From: Vicinamibacterales bacterium
GTDB taxonomy: Bacteria; Acidobacteriota; Vicinamibacteria; Vicinamibacterales; UBA8438
Assembly (NCBI GenBank): GCA_030745255.1
Contig: JASLOY010000097.1
Span: 1 to 9,873 of the forward strand
Length of the DNA stretch: 9,873 bases
Direction of reading: 5' to 3'
Under the pieces are notes generated by a model that saw only the letters and a program-made list of their open reading frames with translations, made no database searches and had not been told where the DNA came from. Below are positions 1-5,690 of this stretch, one piece after another (position 1 is the stretch's first letter; every line of letters starts with the position of its first letter). A program made the translations under genes and the position numbers.

Positions 1-135
1 TGCGACCACCTCTGGGGAAACCAGCGCGTCAAAGAGGACCAGCTCGGCCGCCCGCAGGCGGTCGAGCGCCCGCACGGTCAGGAGGTCCGGGTCTCCCGGT
101 CCGGCGCCGACGAGTGAGACGAACCCCATCTTCAT
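1..135 (-). CDS. cobA: Uroporphyrinogen-III C-methyltransferase, N-terminal part (3' end outside window)
   Basis: This enzyme adds two SAM-derived methyl groups to uroporphyrinogen III to give precorrin-2, the entry step to siroheme, in the cytoplasm. The 45 visible residues begin MKMGFVSLVGAGPGDPDLLT and continue with LRAAELVLFDALVSPEVVA. VGAGPGDPDLLT is the glycine-rich SAM-binding loop that opens this methyltransferase family, and the VLFDALVSPE segment matches its second conserved block. The start at 135 is 14 bases after the stop of the precorrin-2 dehydrogenase gene and has AGGGA upstream. GTG at 138 or ATG at 129 are alternative starts. It is the fourth gene of the cys operon. The dehydrogenase and methyltransferase activities of a CysG-type siroheme synthase are thus split over two genes. 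Whether a uroporphyrinogen-III synthase domain is fused at the C-terminus cannot be seen. Confidence 0.9.
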   Translation of the reverse strand, partial: MKMGFVSLVGAGPGDPDLLTVRALDRLRAAELVLFDALVSPEVVA

Positions 136-149
136 CACGAAGCAATCCC

Positions 150-731
150 TCAATCCTGTCGATCTTCGTAGAGACCGGCCAGTGCACGCAAGAGGAGCGG
201 TCGCCGCTGGTCCATCGGCACGCCGGTCGCGGCCCACTCGATGCGCTGGTCACGCGCGACCGCCAACCAGCGCGGGATCTCATCCTCCGGCAACAGGCCG
301 TCGAGCGCCTGGCGGATCAGCGCCGCGAGCGCCGGCGCCTGCCCGTCGGTCGAGATAGCCACCGTGACTCCGCCGCGCCGCACCACGCCGCCGAGATAGA
401 GGCTGGCGTTCGGCGGGTCGTCCACCGCGTTGACGAACACCTGCCGGGACCCTGCTTCCGCCGCGACCTCGCGGTTGACGGCGGGCGGCCCGGCTGCCAC
501 AGCCAGCCAGGCGTCGTCGAGGTCGGTTGCCTCGAATGGCCGGCGCCGGATGGTTGCCGTACTCCCGGCGATCTCCGGCGTGACCTGCGGCGCGACTACT
601 GTGACCTGGGCGCCGGCATCCAGCAAGGCGCCCAGCTTCGACGTCGCGACCGACCCGCCCCCGACGATGACCACTGGACGGCCCGCCAGCTTCAGGAATA
701 CCGGGAACAGCGACGCTGCTGCTGCGTTCAT
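150..731 (-). CDS. Precorrin-2 dehydrogenase / sirohydrochlorin ferrochelatase (CysG N-terminal domain type)
   Basis: A 193-residue protein of the Met8p/SirC/CysG-N family. It oxidises precorrin-2 to sirohydrochlorin with NAD+ and, in bifunctional members, inserts iron to make siroheme. The N-terminus has FLKLAGRPVVIVGGGSVATSK (Rossmann GGG at residues 24-26). VFVNAVDDPPNAS (about 98-110) holds the Asp (about 104) typical of the catalytic position. ISTDGQAPALAALIR (about 126-140) is the family S/T-x-G-x-x-P-x-x-A motif. The length suits a stand-alone enzyme without the methyltransferase half, which is encoded next door. I chose ATG 731 because GGGAG lies 6 bases upstream and homology begins there. 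The frame stays open upstream to 833, but that stretch overlaps cysH and looks non-coding. It sits 35 bases after cysH in the operon and supplies siroheme for sulfite reductase. Ferrochelatase activity is inferred. Confidence 0.9.
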   Translation of the reverse strand: MNAAAASLFPVFLKLAGRPVVIVGGGSVATSKLGALLDAGAQVTVVAPQVTPEIAGSTATIRRRPFEATDLDDAWLAVAAGPPAVNREVAAEAGSRQVFVNAVDDPPNASLYLGGVVRRGGVTVAISTDGQAPALAALIRQALDGLLPEDEIPRWLAVARDQRIEWAATGVPMDQRRPLLLRALAGLYEDRQD

Positions 732-766
732 GAACGACTCCCGCTGCAATGACGAAGAAGGCAGCG

Positions 767-1519
767 CTAGCTGCCCGTGTCGGTGGTGACGGGCGCGGGC
801 GCCGCGGCGACCAGCGGAGCATGAAGACCACACTCGGTCTTGGCGGCGCCACGCCAGCGGCCCGCCCGGTCGTCTTCGCCCGCGGCAACGCTACTGGTGC
901 ACGGCAGACAGCCAATACTCGGATACCCGCGGTCGTGCAGCGGGTTGTAGGGTACGTCGTGACGCAGCAGATATGACCAGATGTCTTTCTTGGTCCAGCG
1001 AATGAGCGGGTTGACTTTGCCGAGACGGTACTTTGCGTCCCATTCGACTGCGAGCGCGTTAGCGCGGGCGGTGGTCTGGTCACGGCGGATGGCGGTGATC
1101 CACGCATCGAACCGGTCGAGCTCAGCTGTAAGCGGTTTGACCTTGCGCATCTGGCAGCATCGTTCCGGTTCCCGTGTCCAGAGCTCTGGGCCATGCTCTG
1201 CCGCCTGCTCGTCGACGGTGAGATCGGGGCCGACGCTGCGGATTGTCAGCGCAAAGTGCGTCTCGAGACGCCGCCAGAGGTCGTAGGTCTCCGGGAACAG
1301 GAGTCCCGTGTCGAGCGTGAAGATATCGATCGGGAGACGATGCCGTGCGATCAGATCGATCACCACACAGCCCTCCGCGCCAAATCCGGTCGCGAAGGTC
1401 AGCTGCGAGCCGAACCGTTCGACGGCCCACCGCAGTATCTCGAGCGGTGTCGCCGTTTCGAGTGCGCGGCCCGATTCGGCCATCTCTGTTGTGTCAGGAC
1501 GAGCCAATGTGCTGGTCAT
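767..1519 (-). CDS. cysH: Adenylylsulfate (APS) reductase, 4Fe-4S type, thioredoxin-dependent
   Basis: A 250-residue CysH-family enzyme reducing APS to sulfite and AMP in assimilatory sulfate reduction (cytoplasm). The PP-loop-type nucleotide-binding segment is at 41-50 (TFATGFGAEG), followed by LDTGLLFPETYDLW (69-82). RRDQTTAR (145-152) is the substrate-binding arginine block. CC at 121-122 with C204 and C207 (IGCLPCT) gives the two cysteine pairs that ligate a 4Fe-4S cluster. This pattern marks APS-using rather than classical enterobacterial PAPS-using reductases. C230 in TECGLH is the catalytic cysteine that forms the thiosulfonate. A 17-residue Ala/Pro/Thr-rich tail follows with no recognisable motif. 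The ATG at 1519 overlaps the TGA of the DUF2061 gene (ATGA), and AGGA lies about 7 bases upstream, so the two are probably translationally coupled. Substrate preference is inferred from the cysteines. Confidence 0.95.
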   Translation of the reverse strand: MTSTLARPDTTEMAESGRALETATPLEILRWAVERFGSQLTFATGFGAEGCVVIDLIARHRLPIDIFTLDTGLLFPETYDLWRRLETHFALTIRSVGPDLTVDEQAAEHGPELWTREPERCCQMRKVKPLTAELDRFDAWITAIRRDQTTARANALAVEWDAKYRLGKVNPLIRWTKKDIWSYLLRHDVPYNPLHDRGYPSIGCLPCTSSVAAGEDDRAGRWRGAAKTECGLHAPLVAAAPAPVTTDTGS

Positions 1520-1788
1520 TCGTGTTCCTGGCTCGGTGATGCCAGTGCGGGCTTGGTGGTGCTGCCTGGGCGGTGGTCGATCTTTCGGCGTCCGAGGTTG
1601 AGCCGGTTCCAGATTCGTTCATGGCCGTAATAGAGCACCATCTTCGCCACACCCTCGAGTAAACCGATCGTGACCGCGATGTCGGTCCGGCCCGTGAAGG
1701 CGTAGACCAGCAACGTGGTGGTCAATGTGGCCAGTATGCGCCACGAGACCGCCTTGTAGACCGACCGCCAGGCCGATTCTTCAAACAT
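1516..1788 (-). CDS. DUF2061 family small membrane protein
   Basis: A 90-residue protein that I recognise as DUF2061: KAVSWRILATLTTTLLVYAF (about 11-30), then GRTDIAVTIGLLEGVAKMVLYYGHERIWNRLNLG (about 32-65). The pattern is two membrane helices with a conserved SWR before the first and a YYxHERxW block after the second. A polar tail of about 25 residues follows. The biochemical function of the family is not known to me, although members often sit with sulfate-assimilation genes. ATG 1788 was chosen because the match begins at once with MFEESAWRSVYKAVSWR and GAGG lies 5 bases upstream. The frame is open to 1833, but those codons fall in the leader just after the terminator. It is the first structural gene of the cys operon and overlaps cysH by ATGA. 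A role in sulfate or sulfite handling at the membrane is inferred from position only. Confidence 0.85.
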   Translation of the reverse strand: MFEESAWRSVYKAVSWRILATLTTTLLVYAFTGRTDIAVTIGLLEGVAKMVLYYGHERIWNRLNLGRRKIDHRPGSTTKPALASPSQEHE

Positions 1789-1833
1789 CGTGTCCTCGTC
1801 CTCGTGTTTGCGGCAATGCCCGCCGCGACCCAC

Positions 1834-1866
1834 AAAAAAAGCCCGGGAGCGTGTGCCCCGGGCTTT
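1834..1866 (-). terminator. Intrinsic terminator in the leader of the cys operon (attenuator)
   Basis: On the minus strand AAAGCCCGGG (1866-1857) and CCCGGGCTTT (1847-1838) form a perfect 10-bp stem with a 9-base loop, followed by an uninterrupted T tract to 1834. The T tract is on the minus-strand side only, so it acts on minus-strand transcripts. It lies 45 bases upstream of the DUF2061 start and downstream of both the promoter at 2003-2032 and the poly-Cys leader ORF. It is therefore best read as the regulated terminator of a cys attenuator. It would also stop read-through from the sulfatase-like gene. Confidence 0.85.
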
Positions 1867-1948
1867 CGATCTCGTGCGTTGGCGCTAGCGTATTAATCAG
1901 TGTGATGCTTCAGCGCGACTGGACCGTCAGCTCGGGGGCCCAAGGGGC
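1855..1948 (-). promoter_or_regulatory. Candidate antiterminator pairing (leader segment with terminator 5' arm)
   Basis: On the minus strand, GCCCC at 1948-1944, a TT bulge, and GGGC at 1941-1938 can pair with GCCCGGGGC at 1863-1855. That is nine G-C pairs with one 2-base bulge. It would sequester most of the terminator's 5' arm. The same upstream segment can instead fold on itself as GGCCC (1949-1945), loop CTT, GGGCC (1941-1937), which would leave the terminator free. The segment begins 6 bases after the last Cys codon, so a ribosome paused on the Cys codons could influence the choice. The pairing is seen in the sequence. The mechanism is inference and the energies were not calculated. Confidence 0.45.
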
Positions 1949-1993
1949 CTCCGTACAACAGCAACAGCAGGCGGCTCGCGCGCGGATGATCAC
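1910..1993 (-). CDS. Poly-cysteine leader peptide of the cys operon
   Basis: A 27-codon ORF, GTG start at 1993 and TGA at 1912-1910. It encodes MIIRARAA, then five Cys in a row (TGC TGT TGC TGT TGT, 1969-1955), then TEAPWAPELTVQSR. An in-frame TAG at 2008-2006, inside the promoter's -10 region, bounds it upstream. AAGGGG ends only 2 bases before the GTG, too close for a normal Shine-Dalgarno. The predicted transcription start (about 1996) suggests a leaderless or nearly leaderless message instead. Poly-Cys leader ORFs upstream of cysteine and sulfur-assimilation genes are known in mycobacteria as cysteine-responsive attenuators. The placement here (promoter, Cys run, terminator, then DUF2061-cysH-siroheme genes) fits the same logic. 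The peptide itself probably has no function beyond being translated. The start codon is the least certain part. Confidence 0.72.
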   Translation of the reverse strand: MIIRARAACCCCCTEAPWAPELTVQSR

Positions 1994-2002
1994 AGCCCCT
2001 TC

Positions 2003-2032
2003 AATCTACCGCTTGAGGGGCGACTTCGTCAA
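2003..2032 (-). promoter_or_regulatory. Sigma-70-type promoter of the cys operon
   Basis: On the minus strand TTGACG (2032-2027, 5 of 6 to TTGACA) is followed, after 18 bases, by TAGATT (2008-2003, 4 of 6 to TATAAT). The expected start is about 7 bases further, near G1996 and within 3 bases of the GTG of the poly-Cys ORF at 1993. It lies in the gap between the sulfatase-like gene (ends 2141) and the cys genes, where an independent promoter is expected. Confidence 0.6.
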
Positions 2033-2043
2033 GCGCGGCAGAT

Positions 2044-2082
2044 GGAGCCCGGGGCCGTCGAACGCACGTCGGCTCCGGCTCC
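2044..2082 (-). terminator. Strong hairpin after the sulfatase-like gene, possible terminator without a T tract
   Basis: GGAGCC at 2082-2077 pairs with GGCTCC at 2049-2044. GG/CC and an inner GCCG/CGGC extend the stem to about 12-14 pairs, with one bulge and one mismatch. It lies 59 bases after the stop at 2141 and ends 12 bases before the -35 element of the cys promoter. No T tract follows on either strand. A role in ending or protecting the upstream mRNA is only a possibility. Confidence 0.3.
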
Positions 2083-2140
2083 AGGGAAACCGTCACTCGA
2101 GGCTCAGGGATTCGGGGGCGGCGAGCCTCCGCCGGTCCGT

Positions 2141-4543
2141 TCAACGGAGATACCCCAGACTGCGCAGTCGCTCGAGCTCCTCGGCCGACAGCATGTCGGT
2201 CAGTTCGTCGTCTGCTGGCAACCGTGCGGCTTCAGACCGTCGTCGCCACCGCTCCAGCTCCGCAGCCAGCCGTTCGACAACCTCGGGGTGGTCGGCCGCG
2301 ACGTCTGTCAGGTTCAACGGGTCTTCCAGGTGGTCATAGAGCTCGTACTCCGGCTCGTCCGTTTCGCGAGCCGTATTGTGAATCAGTCGCCATCCGTTGA
2401 GGATCAGCGCGAACGATTCGTGACGGTCGTCGGCGCCAGCGTCTGCTCGCACATGCTCCTCGGAGACCGCGGGCCGCGCGATCCAGCCCGGTCCGGCTGT
2501 CGTGGCGTCGGCGCCAAGCAGCGGCATCAGGCTCTGCCCTTGTAGGGTGTCGGGTGCCCCCATGCCGCTCAGCTCGAGCAGGGTGGGCATCAGGTCGATC
2601 GTCCTGACGGTCTCATCGACTTGGCGGCCGGCCGGTAGACGACCAGGCGCCCAGAGGATCAGCGGCACGCGTGTGAGCTCGCCGTAGACCGACTGCCCGT
2701 GCCAGGAGTTGCCATGCTCGAGGAACTCTTCACCGTGGTCGCCGACAACGGCCACCACCACACGATCGGCGAGGTCCAGCTGCTCGAGGTGCTCGAGCAG
2801 ACGGCCGATCTCGGCGTCCATGCCGCGGATCGAGCCGTCATACCAGGCCTTGCGATACGCCATGAACGCGTCCACGTCGATGCCGGAGCTGTCGAGGTCG
2901 GCTCGACTCGGCATGACCTGTCCCCGCAGGAACGGGCTGTCGATGTGCGGACGCACCTCCGCAACGCGATTCTCGTGCGTGGTCCGACCGGCGGGGTCGG
3001 CCCACATCGTGTTGTACGGGGGCCGCGGCTCGAACGGGCTGTGCGGGTCGAACAGGTGCAGGAAGACGAAGAACGGCACATCGCGATGGAGGTCGAGCCA
3101 CGGTAGCAACCGGTCGACGTACTCGCGCGCCGACTTGCCTTGGTTTGGTCCATTACGCGACGCCGCTTCGTGCAGCTCTTCGAACCCCTGGTGCAGATTC
3201 GTCGCGGCGCCGCTGAAGCTGACCGACGAGAACGACAGTGTAGCGTGGCCGGTCGCCCGGTACAGCTCGGCCAACGTGGTGGCCGAGCTTGGCAGCCGGT
3301 CGGGCACGTCCGTCACGGTGTGTGACGTCGGGTAGAGTGAGGTCAGGATGGACGGTGTCGATACCTTGGTCCAGGTTGCCTGTGCCACCGAGTCGTTGAA
3401 CCGCGTCCCGGCAGCGGCCAGACGGGCGAGCGCCGGTGTCGTATCGCGGTCGTGTCCGTAGACACCGAGGTGATCCGGACGGATCGTGTCCGCCATGACG
3501 ACGATGACACCTTGCGGCGTCGATCTGGTCCCCGCCTCGCGCGTTTCGCGGTGGCGTACGACCGGCGACCCCCACAACCCGATCACACCTGGCTCGCCTG
3601 CCTCCAGCGCGAGCGACAGCGTCACGTCTTGGCCCGCCAGTGCTGTCAGGTCCACGGGTACCCGCTCCCACCGGTCGGGTGTCGTAACGGTCCGTTCCAA
3701 CAGAACCTGACTGCCTTCACCGCCAGCGGGGCCGCGAATCTGTGCCTCGACCCGAAAGGTGGCCGGCTTCTGGTCCATGGTGCCGATCGACAGATCGAGC
3801 CACGGTCGTTCCGACAAGGTGACCGGTATTCGAATCGCTTCGGGTGCTTTGGTCACGATCGACTCGTGAAAAATGTCGTCCAGACCACGCCAGGACACGC
3901 CCGAAGGAGTCTCGGCCAGCTGTTCCCGGTCGAACACCAGACGCACGGATCGGATCGCGAATCGGGCGCCGACGGCATCGCTGAGGTGGAGAAACACTCG
4001 ACCGATAGACGACGACGGTCGGTTGTCGGTCGCGCTCAGTCGGTAGGACCGTACCTCGTCGCCCGGCAGCAGCGGGGTCGACAAGGCCCAGGTCTCGTCG
4101 GCGCGCACGGCGTCGAGATCCAGCTCTCCGTTGCCCCGGAACTCCACCGACAGGTTCGTGCCGTCTGAAACCTGCAGCTCGATGTCGACGGCGTGCAACC
4201 GGTCGCGGCGCCCCCCGTCGTCCGGCCACTCGACGTGAAGGATGCCCGACTCGGTCGTCGTCTTACCCGTGAGCAGGCCGTCGCGCACCGTTAGTCCGGA
4301 AATGCCGCCCCCGTCCCGCCAACCGTGCAGCCCCGCCTCGCCAGTGCCGGGCTCGTCAAAGCGCCAACGCGCGCGTGGCGGTGCGGTGGGCACAGGCGTG
4401 TCGACGATCACGACGCCGTCTCCGCCCAGCAAATCAACGAGCGGCTGGGTGCGGGGCGCCTCGGGTGTCCCGGTGCAACCGGACAGCAGGACAGGGACGG
4501 CGAGCCAGACGTGACGTCGCGTCATGACACCAGGGCCATTCAT
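2141..4543 (-). CDS. Sulfatase-like lipoprotein of the alkaline-phosphatase superfamily, with Thr at the catalytic position
   Basis: An 800-residue secreted protein. MTRRHVWLAVPVLLSGC (from Met7) is a lipoprotein signal with lipobox LSGC, so it is probably membrane-anchored outside the cytoplasm. Residues about 55-335 look like beta-rich jelly-roll-type modules with no catalytic motif. The hydrolase domain begins near 345: ADTIRPDHLGVYG (metal-binding Asp352, Arg355), TWTKVSTPS (390-398), FDPHSPFEP (498-506) and GDHGEEFLEHG (601-611), then WHG at 614-616. Spacing to the following LTS places Thr392, not a formylglycine-forming Cys or Ser, at the nucleophile site, and the CxPSR signature is absent. 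Hydrolysis of a phosphate ester or phosphotransfer is as likely as sulfatase activity. The tail is LERLRSLGYLR. The ATG at 4543 overlaps the stop of the DUF2235 gene by ATGA. ATG 4525 gives a more usual signal-peptide length, and no clear ribosome site decides between them. Substrate unknown. Confidence 0.85.
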   Translation of the reverse strand: MNGPGVMTRRHVWLAVPVLLSGCTGTPEAPRTQPLVDLLGGDGVVIVDTPVPTAPPRARWRFDEPGTGEAGLHGWRDGGGISGLTVRDGLLTGKTTTESGILHVEWPDDGGRRDRLHAVDIELQVSDGTNLSVEFRGNGELDLDAVRADETWALSTPLLPGDEVRSYRLSATDNRPSSSIGRVFLHLSDAVGARFAIRSVRLVFDREQLAETPSGVSWRGLDDIFHESIVTKAPEAIRIPVTLSERPWLDLSIGTMDQKPATFRVEAQIRGPAGGEGSQVLLERTVTTPDRWERVPVDLTALAGQDVTLSLALEAGEPGVIGLWGSPVVRHRETREAGTRSTPQGVIVVMADTIRPDHLGVYGHDRDTTPALARLAAAGTRFNDSVAQATWTKVSTPSILTSLYPTSHTVTDVPDRLPSSATTLAELYRATGHATLSFSSVSFSGAATNLHQGFEELHEAASRNGPNQGKSAREYVDRLLPWLDLHRDVPFFVFLHLFDPHSPFEPRPPYNTMWADPAGRTTHENRVAEVRPHIDSPFLRGQVMPSRADLDSSGIDVDAFMAYRKAWYDGSIRGMDAEIGRLLEHLEQLDLADRVVVAVVGDHGEEFLEHGNSWHGQSVYGELTRVPLILWAPGRLPAGRQVDETVRTIDLMPTLLELSGMGAPDTLQGQSLMPLLGADATTAGPGWIARPAVSEEHVRADAGADDRHESFALILNGWRLIHNTARETDEPEYELYDHLEDPLNLTDVAADHPEVVERLAAELERWRRRSEAARLPADDELTDMLSAEELERLRSLGYLR

Positions 4544-5487
4544 GTGCGCCGGCCCAGTGCACGCAGCATGACGAGCCGTGCCCTACTTTGCAAGTGCTCC
4601 ATCTCGATCTGATGTGACACGCGCAGGCAATACAGGAGGACGGCGTAGCTGATCAGGATGGCAAACCTGACCGGATGTTCTATGACGAGATACGTGATCG
4701 CGCCGTCGAAGAACGTGGGCAGGGCATATCGCATGACATCGACGAGCCATGACTGCGCGGTCGAAAGCTCGGGCACGCAGCAGTCAGTGAGCGGCTGATC
4801 GGCTGCGCGAATCCACAGTACCGCGGACGCTAGCACCACGGCGAGCGAGCTCATCAGAAACGTCCAGTACAGCCCGATCCGACTGTTCTCGAAGCTATCG
4901 GTTCGGGCGCGAATTGAGCTGTACTTCTCGGCTTCCTGTCCTGCGCCGGAGTCGATGTCGGCTGTGTCTGCGTCCGCCGCCAACGACGAGTCTGATGGCG
5001 TGACGACCATGTCGAACGTCGCGGGCAGATTTCCCGGAGTGTAGCCGGCCGTTCTCTGCTCCAGCCTGTCGAGGACGGACTCGTGAATTCTGACAGGTGT
5101 CTTCGCTTTGGAACGGAGCAGCTCGATGGGGCGGGGTTGGTAGCGGTAGAACATCTTGAACCCGCTGCGCGAGTCGTACACCTTCCCGAACGAGTGGGCG
5201 TCGTCACGGGCATCGCGTCTCGCCTGCGGTTTCAGGGACAGCCCTGCGGACGGATCCGACTGCTTCAGTGCGTCACGGTGCTCATCCAGCCGCGCCATCA
5301 TCCAGTCGAGCGTGACGTTCGCCAGCTCATCCCTGGCGTATCCGCCGCCCACGTTCGAGTGCATGCCCGCGAACCACACTTGCTCGATTGTGCCTCCGTC
5401 CTGCCTGAGCGCCTCTTCGTTCCATACCAACGGCCAGAACGTTCTGCGTTCGTGGTCGACCGCCATGGCGTGATAGACGTGCTGCAC
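4540..5487 (-). CDS. C-terminal half of a DUF2235 alpha/beta-hydrolase with membrane helices; probably a truncated gene
   Basis: 315 residues from GTG 5487. Residues 1-60 carry the C-terminal DUF2235 block (family of T6SS phospholipase Tle1 and relatives): QHVYHAMAVDHERRTFWPLVW, then EQVWFAGMHSNVGGGY, where His43 matches the catalytic His, and TLDWMM. Two likely membrane helices follow at about 207-226 and 273-291, with a possible third near 255-270. The N-terminal half of the family, with the GxSxGA nucleophile elbow and the WDTV Asp, is missing. The frame continues upstream with family-like residues to about 5571, loses similarity, and meets a stop at 5685-5683. No ATG start precedes the homologous part. 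The product is therefore unlikely to be a working hydrolase: a 5' deletion remnant, or at best a shortened membrane protein. No repeat or transposase marks the break. It overlaps the following sulfatase-like gene by ATGA. Confidence 0.65.
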   Translation of the reverse strand: MQHVYHAMAVDHERRTFWPLVWNEEALRQDGGTIEQVWFAGMHSNVGGGYARDELANVTLDWMMARLDEHRDALKQSDPSAGLSLKPQARRDARDDAHSFGKVYDSRSGFKMFYRYQPRPIELLRSKAKTPVRIHESVLDRLEQRTAGYTPGNLPATFDMVVTPSDSSLAADADTADIDSGAGQEAEKYSSIRARTDSFENSRIGLYWTFLMSSLAVVLASAVLWIRAADQPLTDCCVPELSTAQSWLVDVMRYALPTFFDGAITYLVIEHPVRFAILISYAVLLYCLRVSHQIEMEHLQSRARLVMLRALGRRT

Positions 5488-5571
5488 GCATTTCGTCGGT
5501 TCGTAATCGTAGAACTTGTGTCGGCGGACAAGGTTCAGAAGATGATCGAACGGAACGGCTGAACCGGTGAC
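5488..5571 (-). pseudogene. Upstream in-frame remnant of the DUF2235 gene
   Basis: In the same frame as the gene at 4540-5487 these codons read VTGSAVPFDHLLNLVRRH, then KFYDYEPTKC. This resembles the DUF2235 segment that normally follows the WDTV motif and precedes the HxYHAxAxDxERR block. It has no ATG, GTG or TTG start in frame. Further upstream the frame (FKSQDHCRR and beyond) no longer resembles the family and is closed at 5685-5683. The loss of similarity exactly where WDTV should stand suggests a deletion endpoint near 5571. The gap from 5572 to 5690 shows nothing else that I can support. Confidence 0.5.
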
Positions 5572-5690
5572 GCGTCGACAGTGGTCTTGCGACTTGAAAA
5601 CGAGCGGGCGGAGTGAACCGAACGTGCGGTCGGGATTTCCGGCTGGTCTGCGCGCCGCGTGCGCGGTCCCACGGGTGTGCGGTCAGCTGG

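Noticed and set aside
280..1194. Minus-strand ORF of 304 codons overlapping cysH and the precorrin-2 dehydrogenase
   Set aside because: It is out of frame with two confidently identified enzymes and has an Arg/Pro/Gly-rich product without motifs.
1838..1866. Terminator read simply as the end of the sulfatase-like gene's transcript
   Set aside because: It lies about 275 bases after that gene's stop, beyond a good promoter and the poly-Cys ORF and just before the cys genes. An attenuator explains all parts better, although it may also stop read-through.
1867..2032. SAM or other metabolite riboswitch in the cys leader
   Set aside because: I looked for S-box-like conserved cores and multi-helix junctions on the minus strand and found none. 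The Cys-codon run gives a simpler explanation. A covariance-model search would settle it.
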